Part shown: in pieces, positions 21,484-35,105 of the stretch
Layout: each line of letters begins with the position of its first letter
Numbering within the stretch: the stretch's first letter is position 1
Assembly: GCA_022414725.1 (NCBI GenBank)
Contig: CM039462.1
Span: 10,399,766-10,463,765 of the forward strand
Origin: Microglena sp. YARC
Taxonomy: Eukaryota; Chlorophyta; Chlorophyceae; Chlamydomonadales; Chlamydomonadaceae
Direction: 5' to 3'
DNA length: 64,000 bases
Translations under genes and position numbers: made by a program
Notes under the pieces: model-generated
The model's database searches: none
Seen by the model: only the letters and a program-made list of their open reading frames with translations
Told to the model about the DNA's origin: nothing

Positions 21484-22170
21484 TCAAGTGGTCAAGTGTG
21501 TCTCCCATTTGGTGTGTGTGGTTTCTGTCACCATGGTTGCAGGGTGGGGGTTGATGAGAATGATGTCATCTATCCTGCTGCTGTAGGAGGTGTTGTCTGA
21601 GTAAGTATGGGGACGTGGAGATGGTTGGATGTGAATTGAATATTTATTAAGATGCTGGTAGTGAGGCTGATCCTCCAGGTGATGGACTGTGTTGCTTCTA
21701 TCAGTAAGGTAGTAGGCTGCATTCCAGTCTCCCCCTGCAATATAGTGGTGAGAGGGGTTCTGGGATATGATGTAGTGGATGTGTTCATAGATGCGGGCTC
21801 TTTTGGCAGGATCATTGCAGGGCATGTAGACACCTAAGGATGTGAGTGATGTTGTTAATAGTTTGGATGAGTGAGAATGACCAGCTATGTCAGTGGGGAT
21901 TTCAATGTTTAATGAGGTGTGCAGTAAAGAGTCTTTTTGATAAGTGTGATGACTCAGCTGAGCGGGTAACAATGTTGTCTGCATTGGTAAGCTTTGCTTA
22001 ATGGTTTTGTGCTGCTGTGATGAAAGTGGTAGTCAGAGAGGTCTTGTTTGATCATATTAATTATGCCTGTATTGTTTTGGAGGTGAGTTTTGTTTCGGTG
22101 AGAATAGCAATGTCTGGCTCATTAGTTCGAATATGGTCATAAGTGTTTCCCCAGGATGAGAAAATGCCTC
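21484..22170 (-). pseudogene. LINE1 APE-type endonuclease
   Basis: Motifs in order: EPDIAILTETKLT (domain with the metal-binding Glu), then, after frame changes, TSLGVYMPCNDPAKRARIYE, YIAGGDWNAAYYLTDRS (GDWN; catalytic Asp/Asn) and HTYSDNTSYSSRIDDIILIN (SRID-type C-terminal motif). These are the standard blocks of apurinic/apyrimidinic-like endonucleases of LINEs. The region is split into at least three frames. Confidence 0.85.
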
Positions 22171-22399
22171 TGCAGCTTTGGAAGTGATTATGTTAGTGAG
22201 ATAGAGTGCAGTTTGCTGTTTGTTGAACAGGATGTGGATTAGTATGAGTTGTTTTTTTAAGTCTTTTCGTTGGGAGGGTTTTGGTGGTGAGTCTGGAGGA
22301 GCAGGTTTTCTTGGTAGGAGGTTCTGCCCAAAAAATTCTGCACTGACGGAACTTAGTGAAGTCAGGAAGGACAACTTTGCTAGGTATAGGGAGAGGTGT

Positions 22400-24362
22400 G
22401 TTGTGCATCTGGTGTGTGCAGGTGTGTGAGCGTTTTGTAGTTAAATTATTTTTTCTTTGCAGGAGATGTTTTTTTGTTTAGATTAATGGAGGTTCCTCAT
22501 CGTCAGAGACTAAAGTAAAATAGTTTCTGTGAGGTCTTTTTGATTTAAAGAGGGAGAATCTATGGGATCTTCTTGATCTGATAAGGTGGAAGTCTAGGAG
22601 ATCTGAGAAAGTTAGATCTGAGAAGTTATCCTGATTGGTAAGTTTGTGATCTTGTGAGTTCTGCAGACCATGGGGGAAGTTATGTAATTACTGGTGGGGA
22701 GACTCAGGATGGTTTTTATGAGTGGGTGTGGTGTTACTAGTAGAGGGGATCATGTCAACAGTCTCCCTAATAGGGTGGCCTGGTGTGTGGTTAATTTCTG
22801 GTTGAAAAGGTGTGAAAGGAAGGAGAGTGATGTTTTGGTAAGTTAAGTGTAGATGTGCCCTTGGAGTTTTATCCAATCTTGTTGAGTTGGAGAAGACTAG
22901 GGCCGTGGGTGTGTTCAAGCAGTTCATTTTGTCCCAGCACTTACCATTAATTTTGCTTAATGGTGATAGCATGTCCATATCCGCAGTTGTATGTGGTTTA
23001 GGATAAAACCCTCTTGAGCAGCTGGGAGGGAAAGCCGAGATAAAAATTTGCTGTTTAGTTGCTGCCAGGCATAATTCCTGCAGAGTAATTCTCAGATGTG
23101 TCTTCAGTTATTGGTGTATTTGTTCTTAGGGGGAGGATGAGATGGAGTATTATGTTTGTGAGTTCCTGTGGCAGTGAGAGAGCCTAAGTGGATTTCCTGT
23201 TGGCCGGTAATAGTTGACTAATATGGGATAGTGTAGTTACGCTGGTTGTTTGGTTGAAATAGCAAGTTCTAGATCCACTCCATTGATTGAGTGCTAGTTA
23301 GTGACGTGTGTGTTGAGGTTTATGGGAGAACTGAGTTACTCTGTTGTGTCAGGGCCTTGGTATCCGAGGTAGGGTTTATTATTAAGATGTTGATCTGAAC
23401 AGTGAAGTTCGTATTTGGGGTTCCAATAGCTAATAGCAGCTGTTGACAGGAGTGGAACGAAGTCTGGAAGTAGGTCTACTTCCAGGAGGCCTGTATCACA
23501 TGTTGTGGGATGAGTTCAAGGTTCTAAAGTCCTGAGTCAGGATTTCCTATTAGGTTCAGCTAGAATTCTGCTTTGCAGAGGAATTAGAGGAAGGAAGTGT
23601 TCAAAGATTGACTTTAATTCATATGTGGGTACTCTTGTACTGTTTGTCCAATAGCTTGGTAACATCAAGCTACTGATCAACAAGTGCCATTTAAGTTTTG
23701 AGGAACATCGGGAAGAGTGCTAATTAAGGTTTCATGACTAAAAGCAGGGGATCATAAAGGGGTGCACAATAATCCGCTATGGCTTCTTCCAGAGGCCGTC
23801 TTTTGGTCATCTCCTTCACTTTTTGTTTTTTGTTGGGAGGCTGGCTGTCTCCTGGGCTGGCTGGGGTCAGGCTGCTGGGGCAGGGGTGCTGCCTTTGAAA
23901 TTAACAGTTAGGTTATTTGTGCTGCTGGCTGTCAACGTCCGGAATGCAGGGGGAGAGGTTTTAGAGTGGTTTACCTGAAGGGGGGTGTAAGTCTGGAGCA
24001 GTTCATCCAGGTGTAGGACCTTCGACGGGTTTGGAGCAAGGTCCAATCCATGGCGTGCCGAGAGTAAGGTCGGCTTCAAGTGTTATAGCCGTGGGGTCCG
24101 ATGGTGGCGCGCATGTTCTCATTAGGGCTTGGCTTTGGCAGGGTGGAGAGTGGCTGGAAGAACCTAGTCACATTCTGCCCATGAGGAGGAGTTGAGGCGG
24201 TTCTGTCTCCTTTCCGCTGGCCAGGTCAGCACCAAAAATTGGTAGGGTCAAAGGGGGACTAACCCTGCTGTGCTGTCCTGGCCAATCTACTTGCAATGAT
24301 GTAGCCACAGGGCTACCGTCTGGGAGTTTGTTCCTTTTGTAGGGTCAGGTAGGCATGAGGGC
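22400..24362 (-). other. LINE1 5' region, gag-like, largely degraded
   Basis: At 22688-22978 a frame contains TPTALVFSNSTRLDKTPRAH and TYQNITLLPFTPFQPE, reminiscent of the RNA-binding ORF1 domain that precedes zinc knuckles in LINEs. Another frame at 23867-24079 has no recognised motif. The Cys protease reported for some Dualen elements could not be identified. The rest shows no sustained coding. Confidence 0.4.
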
Positions 24363-25362
24363 NNNNNNNNNNNNNNNNNNNNNNNNNNNNNNNNNNNNNN
24401 NNNNNNNNNNNNNNNNNNNNNNNNNNNNNNNNNNNNNNNNNNNNNNNNNNNNNNNNNNNNNNNNNNNNNNNNNNNNNNNNNNNNNNNNNNNNNNNNNNNN
24501 NNNNNNNNNNNNNNNNNNNNNNNNNNNNNNNNNNNNNNNNNNNNNNNNNNNNNNNNNNNNNNNNNNNNNNNNNNNNNNNNNNNNNNNNNNNNNNNNNNNN
24601 NNNNNNNNNNNNNNNNNNNNNNNNNNNNNNNNNNNNNNNNNNNNNNNNNNNNNNNNNNNNNNNNNNNNNNNNNNNNNNNNNNNNNNNNNNNNNNNNNNNN
24701 NNNNNNNNNNNNNNNNNNNNNNNNNNNNNNNNNNNNNNNNNNNNNNNNNNNNNNNNNNNNNNNNNNNNNNNNNNNNNNNNNNNNNNNNNNNNNNNNNNNN
24801 NNNNNNNNNNNNNNNNNNNNNNNNNNNNNNNNNNNNNNNNNNNNNNNNNNNNNNNNNNNNNNNNNNNNNNNNNNNNNNNNNNNNNNNNNNNNNNNNNNNN
24901 NNNNNNNNNNNNNNNNNNNNNNNNNNNNNNNNNNNNNNNNNNNNNNNNNNNNNNNNNNNNNNNNNNNNNNNNNNNNNNNNNNNNNNNNNNNNNNNNNNNN
25001 NNNNNNNNNNNNNNNNNNNNNNNNNNNNNNNNNNNNNNNNNNNNNNNNNNNNNNNNNNNNNNNNNNNNNNNNNNNNNNNNNNNNNNNNNNNNNNNNNNNN
25101 NNNNNNNNNNNNNNNNNNNNNNNNNNNNNNNNNNNNNNNNNNNNNNNNNNNNNNNNNNNNNNNNNNNNNNNNNNNNNNNNNNNNNNNNNNNNNNNNNNNN
25201 NNNNNNNNNNNNNNNNNNNNNNNNNNNNNNNNNNNNNNNNNNNNNNNNNNNNNNNNNNNNNNNNNNNNNNNNNNNNNNNNNNNNNNNNNNNNNNNNNNNN
25301 NNNNNNNNNNNNNNNNNNNNNNNNNNNNNNNNNNNNNNNNNNNNNNNNNNNNNNNNNNNNNN
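24363..25362. other. Assembly gap of exactly 1000 N
   Basis: The run of N is exactly 1000 bases, a fixed-size scaffold join. Its true size is unknown. It separates the LINE1 5' region from the left end of the transposon array. Frames that cross it are meaningless. Confidence 1.
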
Positions 25363-28300
25363 CGATTGATGAGTACTCCAAGCATGCCCAAACGATGCCA
25401 TCGTGGCTACCCAAACAAGCTTCGCCACTACGATTGGTCCTCGCTTTTCACTCTTCGACTCGTTCGCCTCTCCGGCACCCCGCCCTACCACCCATCATAA
25501 GCTTATAGGCAGCACTCTCACAAGTCGGCCGTCGTGCAACTGCTATGTCAAATCAACGATCTACTTCAGCTGGCTTCTCACAGTATTTACATTCCACTTC
25601 CAATTTGCCCGAGGCGTCGACTAATGGGGTCGGAGAGAAGGCCCCTCTCACCTTACAGCGCTCTAAGAACGAGGAGCACCTCTAGGAAGTACTGGGACAG
25701 GCGCACAGCGGACATTAACATTACTTTTGCTAAGTAGGTTCCACTAACTGCCAGAACCATATCCTCCAATCTGCGACGCACTAGCTATCTACAATTCTGA
25801 TACATAGAATATCTACAAATTAAGAATAGTCAACCGGTTCTGGGCGATCGCTGCGTCAGCACTATAGGACGCTTCGATACTCCCTACCGGTCTGCGCCCC
25901 TGAGATAGCGGTATGTATTGTATCGTATTACACGCAAAATCTTGTCCAATCTTGTTGCTGCTTCACTTTCACAAGAAACATCACAACACATGTACGTTGA
26001 AGTGTGTGCAGAATAGGCAGTCTTCCTGTATTGCGTCATATCGAGTGGAGGATGGAGGAAATTCAAAGGGAGGATCTATGGAAACGAGCGGATAGTGGTC
26101 TTGTACAGCACCGATAGTTATCAACATTCTCATAAAGTCAACTCTTTCATATATTTATTTACAAGGGGTTGTGCATGCAATTGCAGTTTTGCGGACTCAA
26201 GCGATGGCGGCGTAACGATCTATCATCCCAGAACAACAACAATAATACCTTCGCGCTCACTACTTATGCCCACAGCTATGCGCGCCCGTTCGCATGCCCT
26301 CCATGACTCCATTTCATTCCTCAGCGTATGTCTATCTGTGACACTAGAAGCCACACGCAGTACACCTAGCACCCACCCACAAACCACTCATGAACAGTCA
26401 TACTCTACAGTCGCTAGACTGTACGCGTGGCAGCCACCCTACCTCGTTTACGAACTATCCGCTCCAACTGACATGTGCACCCACATTATCAACCTCCTTC
26501 TTCTGGCGTCAACGCGTCTCCAGACCGCCAATCGCGCCACTAGTCAGCAGTTGCATAGACTCCTGCAGACTCATGCTATGGCCCATCGCTAGCCTCTATC
26601 AGTTTCCTGCCAGTATTAGGTCCACTCTTAGCATTCTTACTCACACATTGCGCTTGCCGTTGCCGCAGGAATGCCCAGCGTCCTCCCGATACCATTCTTC
26701 TACATACTTACATGTTCTCAAGATTATGCTCCTCCTACCGGATTTGTTACATTATATCCGCTCACATCACCTGTTGACCACCTTCCACAGGCCTCATATC
26801 CATCGTCTCAAGATATCCTCAAGTCAGGCCTGCTAGTCACCTTGTTCGAGATACTCCGAAGGGTCGTCGTCCTTCGCTATCACTCGCATGATTGCAGCTT
26901 TCGTATGCCACTCCTCCCCTCTCTCCAGATGGTACTAGGTGCTATGGATCCCTCATGCATACGTAATTACTCCACAGTCTTTCATCATCTCAATGAAGTA
27001 GCTCGACACCTTTGACGGATTTCTGGAGCTCTCTTCTGATATCTCTGAGTTTTGCGCACCCGCAGGATCGGCTGCGCCTCAATCCTACGTGGCCCCGCTT
27101 TTGCACCACCTTACGCCCCCGAATACCGACCCTCAACGGGGGACGCACCACGTTACCCGCCTCATCACTCCTCCGCACCCACCGTACGATCCAGCGTTCA
27201 CTCACTTACAACCTACTTTCCTCCAAGACCGCCCGCACCCGGTTCCCACGCCAGGTAGGGGTTCAGGGGGAGGAGGCCACAAAATGCTAGCTCTTAACCC
27301 TTCAACTATCCTCGACCACAGCCCAATAAACCTAAACACCCCAACTGGTCTGTCCCTGGAGCAGATTTCATGGTTATACGCCACACATCGGTCACGGCGT
27401 TACGAGCGTGCGTTTGGCACCCATAGGTGGGCGTGCCTCACGCCCTTCTTTCTTGCGAGACATTCTTAGACCATGCATTAATCAAGAAGCCCAAACTTGT
27501 CGGTATTTGTAGCAATTAGCGCTCCTGTTGCATCCAGGAAGACCCAAGTATCAAAAGCATTGGACCTGGCAGTACTTTATCCACCTGTGGCAGAAGTCCA
27601 CTCTAAGCCTTTCTTGTTGACACCAGCCCTTAGGCCCTCCTTCTAGTGCCAAACTTCACCAGGGTCGAGGAGGCTTCGCCCTCCTATTGGAGAATGCTTT
27701 ACACACAGAGAGGGGTGTGAGCATATGCTGGGATACCTATGCTTTTGGGGTGAGGAGTGTGGGCTATGATCTGAGAAGAGACCAGTCTTCGGCCAGTCCG
27801 TCTTGATCTTCGTGCGCTGCACGGTGCTGCTTGTGCTAAGGAACTGCCGGAACTCTGTCGAGGCATTTTACCTCCACCGAGGTCCACTTTTTCTCAATCC
27901 TTGCAGCTGGCTCGGCAGGTTCCATCTCCCTATACGGTCTCGTAGATTACACAAAACCTAGACGGCCAGCCCTATTGCGCAGCATTAGAGAAACCCTAGC
28001 CGGGACAGATCAACTATCAACTAGCCCGTTGTTCCTATCGTAAATAATCTCTTGGGAATTCGACAGCAATGCGGGTAGGAGGGACGCATAGTGAATATAC
28101 GCAAGTATGTACTGCATTACAAGGTCTATAAATGCTCCAACGCCGAGCCTCCGCATTTCAGCCCAAGAAGCGGACATTTACCCTAGTACCTATCATCCTC
28201 CTAACGTCTACCCCACATGAGAGCACTCACTTCTTGAACAACGCGCTTATTCGCCATGAATTATTGGATATTATACCCCAAAATACGTAGAATGAGGCGC

Positions 28301-28835
28301 ACTTTAGGCGGACGTACAGATATTACCGTTTTGCGATTATGGTTACGCTTGTAACCAACTCCGAAATCGACGTTTATCTGGCGAATTCTCATCTTTCCAT
28401 ACCGCACATTTCTGCACAACGGGTAGGCCTGTAGGCGTGTCCTACTATCCTCTCAGTTTCTTCATAGTCTAGGCAGCCCGCGTTCTGCGCGTGAGATCAG
28501 GCACTAGGCCGCGCACCGCCTTGGTGATCTACTAACCGGGATGCCGACGGAATGGCCGGTTTAAAGTGGTGAACTCATGCGCTACCAAGTGAAAAGGATC
28601 TTAGCGTCCTTGGGTAGCCACGATGCATACATTGCGGCGCGGACGATGCATGAGTACACCAAATTGTGGGCGGAGAGCGTATGGATAATGCCTCAATTGC
28701 GCATGGACGACCATGCTGTGATTATTAATTGGGTAATGCACAAATAATGGGCTGCTTACACGTAGGGTAGTCTGGCACATACTAGCAAGCTGTGTGCCCA
28801 GCGGGCACACATCTTAGCAGCCTCTAGACCTAATC
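25363..28835 (-). repeat. Array unit 1, heavily insertion-laden
   Basis: It starts at the gap within the inverted-repeat edge (GAGTACTCC...GGCTACCCAAACAAGC). All landmarks of the clean unit are present in order but are separated by extra bases, giving 3470 bp instead of 2500. No transposase frame survives. Confidence 0.75.
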
Positions 28836-31729
28836 ATGTATGTAGTACTCCATGCATGCCCCAACATGCCTTCTGCAGATGTGGCTACCGCCAACAAAAG
28901 CTCTGCAACTTTGGTCCGCTCACTCTTCATTTTTATAATGCTATAGACTAGTGGCGTGTTGCAATGTCAATTAGCCTATTTACATCCATTTGCGAGCATG
29001 GCGAGAGGAAGGCTCCAGATCTTACAGGAAGGACATGCGACATAGCAACACTGAACATTAAAATTACTTGCCTTAAAAGTTCCTAAGCTGCCAAACCATA
29101 TTCTATGGATGTATCCTTCTTCACAGTAGGATATACAAATTAAATAGAAGGCCTACGGCCACATTCGCTGGTCCAGACACCGCTAAGAGCATGACTACCG
29201 CATGCCCTGAATCGCACTATGGTATGTATTGTATCCGTATTACACAAATCTTAGTCAATCTTGTTTGCTGTCACTTTCAAGAAGATACATACACATTGAC
29301 TGAAGTGTATCTTGCAGGAATGCAGGTCTTCCATATCTGGCGTTCATTGTTGGAGCATGAGAGGCAAATTTCAAAGGAGGGATCAATGTATGAACAGGAT
29401 AGTGTCTGCTATGCGTAACACATAGTTATCAAATATTCTCATAAAATCCAACTCTATATTTAGTTACCGAAGGTTGTGGCATAGCCATGCAGTTAACCTA
29501 AGGGCTCGCAGATCTTGTGGTTAGCGACTCAGCGGGTAACTCGATTTATGTGGTCATCCCAAACAACTAACAGAGTCCTTGCTCATCATGCCACATTATG
29601 CTACATTGCCCATTCACTCAGTATATTCTAGTGACACGGGTAGCCACACATAGACCATAGCACCCCATACATCCTGGAGCCAGTCATACTTAGTAGGTGC
29701 GGAGCGAGCGACCACTTTCCATCCTCACTGTGCCCACCAACTTTCAACCTCATTCTTGAAATCCAGCATGAAGAGCATATTGCATAGACTTGAACTCAAT
29801 GCTGGCCACGCAAGCCTCTATCAGTTTCCCTCCAGTTAGGTTTCCACTCTTAGCATCTTCCTACACATCTTAGCCTTTAGAGTAGGGATGCCCGCATACA
29901 ATTCTCAATATGTTCAACAGCGTCCCAGGATGAGGCTAAGGGTATCTTCTTACCACCTTCACACCCATCTTACTCCAAGGCAGGCCTTCATTGTCCTTGG
30001 AGGTAGTATGTGTTTCCTCTGGTTTTTTTTTATTAATTTTTGATCAAAGAGGCTTGGTTAGCATCCCCCCCTTCCTCCCAGCTGCGCGGGGTGTATAGTG
30101 TGCTGAGTATCTCGCTCTGGTAGAATTTTCTCATCTCCATTGGGAAGGCTATCGGACTTAGGAGGTTTCAGAGCTCAGTCTTCTGTTTGGAGGTGGTTGA
30201 GGGCTCAGGGAGGAGGCACAAAATGTAGCTCGAGACTAAAGTCCCTTGCCCACACCCATACGAACCTCTAACGACACACACCAGGTGTCCCTGCGTTTTG
30301 GGCACCCAAGGTGTGCGGGGTGCCATCACTGCCCTGTCTTCGGGCGACATTACTTGCCCATGCATAATCAAGTAATCCCAAAATCTGGGTATTATGCTAG
30401 CATCTAAAGGTACCTCTTGTCGCAATAATCCAGGCAAGACCCCAAGTATCAAAGCATTGGACCTGGAGCTCTTTCCACTTATATCCTGTGGCCAGAAATG
30501 TCCACTCTAGCTTCTTGTTGACACCACCTAGGCTCCTCTCCATTGCCAACCTTCAAGCCAGTCAGTCAGAGGCTTTCTGCGGTCCATGGAGAATCTTACA
30601 CACAGAGCGTGTTGAGCGATATTTGCTACCCGATCCATGCTTCTTGGGCTGAGGGTTGGGGCGATTGATCTTGAAGAGAGACCAGTCGCTTGCGCCCATC
30701 CTCTTGATCTTACGTCCTCACGCGGCTGCTCTGTAATAGGAACTGCCGAACTTGTCGACGGCTTTTCCCGAGGTCACTGTTCCTCGATCCTTTGTGCCGC
30801 CTGTTCGGAAGTTTCCATCTCCTAATCCGCGTCTCATAGATACACAAACCTGACGGCCTCACGCTTATGCAGCATTTAGAGAACGCTCTGCCGCGGACAG
30901 TCAAACTACAACTGGCCGATTGTCTCTACGTAATAACTCTTTGGGAATTCGGGCATGGAAGCAGGGTACGTAAGGAATCTACGAAATGCCCCAATACCTG
31001 TTACTTCAAGTTATAAATAGGCTCAACGCGAGGCCTCCCGTTTCAAGCCCAAGGAAGGCAGGTACATTGTACCAATACCTTCATTCCGTCCAACGTACAC
31101 ATGAGATGCCACTTCTTTGAACAACGCCAGCCTTTTCCGCAAATTATGGAATATTATACCAATGAACGGCGCATTAGGGCAACCTTCTCGCGTACCAGGA
31201 ATTACAACCGATCATGGTACGCTTGTTTACAACTCCCATCGACGTTTCTGACTGCGAATTTCATCTTCCACTACCGCCACCATTTCCTGCACAACCCTAG
31301 GCTGAGCGTGTCCTCATATCCTCTACAGTTTTTTTCATGTCTAAGGGCCAGGCACGGCGTGCCAGGTAGCGTTGAATCGGCACTAAGGGCCGGCCCCCGC
31401 CTTGGTGATCTAATAACCGGCGGAGTGCGACGTTTAATTGGTGAAGTCATCGGACAAGTTGAAAGTTGGTTTGTGTTAGCCACATGGCGATACTTTGGGG
31501 CGGATCGAATTGAGACACACAAATGTTGGGCGGGAACGAGGTGGCTGATATAAGCCTCATTGACCATGTGTGGAGTTATAATCTTGGTTGTGATGCCCAC
31601 AAAATAAGGGCTGCTTAGGATAGCGTAATCTGGCACATGACTAGCAAGAATGTCTGATCTTACAATGTACTGACGCTTATTCTGTGGTGGCCAGTGCAGC
31701 ACATGCTAGCCACTCTACCTGATCTATGT
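28836..31729 (-). repeat. Array unit 2, insertion-laden
   Basis: 2894 bp, with the same order of landmarks as units 5-6 and many one- to three-base insertions. The transposase region lies at about 29690-30960 and is unreadable as a frame. Confidence 0.8.
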
Positions 31730-34340
31730 CATGTGAACTACTACCATGCATGCCCCCAACCATGCCACTGTGACGCTACCCAAACAAAGGCTTAGGCAAC
31801 TTTGCTCGTATCACTTCATTTTATAAGCTATAGTCTCGTGGCGTGTGTGCAATGTCAATATGCCGTATTTACATTCATTGGGGCATGGGAGAGAGCTCAG
31901 CTTACAGAAGGATGCGACATGCAACACGACAATTATATTACTTGTAAAAGCGTCCTAACTGCAAACCATATCCAATGGATGTATTCCTTCTTCACATAGG
32001 ATATACAAAATTAATAGAAGTACGGGCAATCCTGGTCCAGCCTAAGAGATGGACCTACCCATGCCCTTGAAGTGTATGGTATTATTGCTATCGTATTACA
32101 CAAATCTTGTCAATCTTGTTTGCTGTACACTTTCAAAGAACATACCAACACGTACTTGAAGGTTTGTTGCAGAATGGCAGTCTTCCTTATTGGGTCATTG
32201 TGGTGGCAGATGGGAGGCAAATTTCAAAGGGAGATCATGAACATGGATAGTGTGTCTTGTAAACACATAGTAATCAATATTCTCATTAAAATTCCCAACT
32301 TTTATATTTATTTACAAAGGTTGGTGCATTGCCATGCAGTTGGGACTCAAGGGTAAAACTTATTATCATCCCAAACAACAACAAGTCCTGCCCTCATCAT
32401 GCCACATATGGCATGCCCATTCATACTCAGTATTCTATTGTGACACTAGAGCCACACTAGACCTAGACCCCAACATCTGAAAGCAGTCATAACTTAGTGG
32501 TGGTGAGCACACTTTCCATCCTCCACTGTGCACCAATTTCAACCTCTCTTGGAATCCAGCGCATGGGAAGAGCATTGATAGACTTGAGCTCTCGAATGCT
32601 GGCCCACGCAGCCTCTATCAGTTTCCTCCAGTTAGGTCCGACTCTTCAGCAATTTCTTCCTACACATTCTTGCCTGTGAGAGGATGCCCCATTACATTCT
32701 CTCAATGATGATTCAAGTCCAGGATTGTGCTAGGTTAATCCTTTTACCACCTTCACACCATTCTTATCCAAAAGGCCTTTGCTGTCCTTGGAAGAAGTGT
32801 TGCTTGGCAGTAATGATCCATGATGAGCTTGTAGCCACCCCCCTCCGTCCCAAGCTGTATAGGGTCTGGATCTCCCTCATGTAGATTTTCCATCATCTCA
32901 ATGAAGTGCTCTGACTTGAAGGTTTTCAGAGCTCTTCTTCTTGTTTGAGGTTTTTAGGGTCAGGGGAGGGAGGCACAAAATGTAAGCTTTAGACTTAAAA
33001 GTCCTTTGCCACAGCCCCATAGAACCTAAACACCCAAGGTGTCCCTGGTTTGGCACCCAAGTGTGGCGGGTGCCTCACTGCCCTTCTTTCTTATTATGCA
33101 GATCATTCTGCCATTGATGCCATAATAGAATCAAGAATCCCAAAACTGGTATTTTTGTAGCATTAAAGGTCCTTTGCATCCAGGAAAGACCCAAGTATCA
33201 AAAGCATTGGACCTGGAGTCTTTCCACTTGTGCAGAAGTCCACTCTAGCTTTCTTGTTGACACCACCTAGGCTCCTTCTCATTTGCCAACTTCAGCCAGG
33301 TTCAGAGGCTTTCCTGCCTCCATGGAGAATCCTACACACAGAGGTGTGAGATATGCTGATCCATGCTTTTGGCGTGAGGGTTGGGCTATTGATCTTGAAG
33401 AGAGACCAGTCTTGCGCCATCCTCTTGATCTTCGTTCCTCACGGGCTGCTTGTAAGGGAACTGCGGAACTTGTCGAGGCTTTTCCCCGAGGTCCACTTTT
33501 TCTCCAATCCTTGCAGCTGTTCGGCAGGTTTCCATCTCCTAACGGTGGTCTAGATTACACAAAAACCTGACGCCTATGGCAGCATTAGAGAAACCCTGCC
33601 GGGACAGATTCAACTATCAACTGCCGTGTTCCCTAGTTAATAATCTCTTGGGAATTCGAGGCATGGGAAGAGGGTACGTAGGAATATACGAAATGCTACT
33701 GTTTACAAGGTTATAAATGGCTCCAACGCCGAGGCCTCCCGTTTCCAAGCCCAAGAAGGCGGTACATTTACAGTACCTTCATCCTCCTAACGTACCACAT
33801 GAGAGCACTTTGAACAACGCGCTTTCGCAAATTATGGATATTATACCCAATGAGCGCATAGGGCGTACCAGGGATTACCCGTATGGTTACGCTTGTAACC
33901 AACCCCATCGACGTTTCTGGCGGGAATTTCATCTTCCATACCGCACCATTTCTGCACAACCTAGGCTGAGCGTGTCTCTATCCTCTCAGTTTTCGTTCAT
34001 GTCTAGGCCAGGTCACGGTTGGTCGCGTGAGATCCACGGCACTAGGCCGGCCCCGCTTGGTGATCTATAACCGGGATGCGACGTTTAAAATGGTAGAGTC
34101 ATCGGACCAAGTTGAAAGGTTGGTTTGGGGTGGGTAGCCACATGGGCATTACTTGGGGGCTGCATTGAGTACACACAAATATGTGGGCGGGGAGGTCTGG
34201 GATATGCCTCATGGGACACCAAATGTTGTGATTATATCTTTGGTATGCCCAAAATAGGCTGCTTATGGTAGGGTCAATCTGGGCAACGATACTAGCAACG
34301 TGTGTGGCCCAGGGCACACATCTAGCAGCTCTACCTAATC
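31730..34340 (-). repeat. Array unit 3
   Basis: 2611 bp, moderately noisy. The transposase region is about 32494-33664, broken by many small insertions. Confidence 0.85.
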
Positions 34341-35105
34341 ATGTATGTGTTACTCCATGCATGCCCCAAACATGCCATTTGTGGCTACCCAAACAAAGCT
34401 TGCAACTTGGTCCGTTCACTTTCATTTTTTATAAGCTATTAGATCTAGTGGCCTGAGCGTGTGTGCAATGTCAATAGCCTATTTACATTTCCATTTGGGG
34501 CATGGGGAGAGAAGGCTCAGCTTTACAGAAGGATGACATGCAACACGACATTAAATTACTTGTAAAAGGTCCTAACTGCAAACCATATCCAATGGGATGT
34601 ATCCTTCTTCACATTAGGATATACAAAATTAATAGAAGTACGGGCAATCCTTGTCGTCCAGCCTAAGAGATGGACCCTACCCATGCCCTTGAAGGATCGG
34701 TATTATTATTGATATCATATTACACAAATCTTTGTCAATCTTGTTTTGCTGTCACTTTTCAAAGAACATACCAACATGTACTTGAAGTGTTGCAGAATGG
34801 CAGTCTTCCTTATTGGGTCATTGGTGGAGATGGGAGGCAAATTTCAAAGGAGGGATCCATGAACATGGATAGTGTCTTGTAACACATTAGTTATCAATAT
34901 TCTCATAAAATCCCAACTCTTATATTTATTTACAAGGTTGTGGCATGCCATGCAGTTGGGACTCAAGGGTAACTATATATCATCCCAACAACAAACAAGT
35001 CCTTGGCTCATCATGCCACATATGGCAATGCCCATTCATCTCAGTATTCTATGTGACACTAGAGCCACACTAGACCTAGACCCCAACATCTGAAAGCAGT
35101 CATAC

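Larger units (their letters stand above)
16211..24362 (-). mobile_element. LINE1: RandI/Dualen-like non-LTR retrotransposon, 5' end lost in gap
   Basis: Reading on the minus strand from the gap: a gag-like segment, an APE-type endonuclease, a reverse transcriptase with YADD, a C-terminal CCHC knuckle and a restriction-like endonuclease motif. Having both endonuclease types in one element is the hallmark of the RandI/Dualen clade (established for Chlamydomonas). The 3' end carries a (CAATTT)n-like tail at 16211-16229. The element is at least 8 kb and runs into the assembly gap. Frameshifts and stops split it into several pieces, so this copy is not intact as assembled. Compared with LINE2 it lacks about 1.2 kb encoding RNase H and a preceding block. 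Confidence 0.85.

Noticed and set aside
24287..25500. Frames of 340-390 codons across the N run
   Set aside because: They exist only because N codons cannot be stops.
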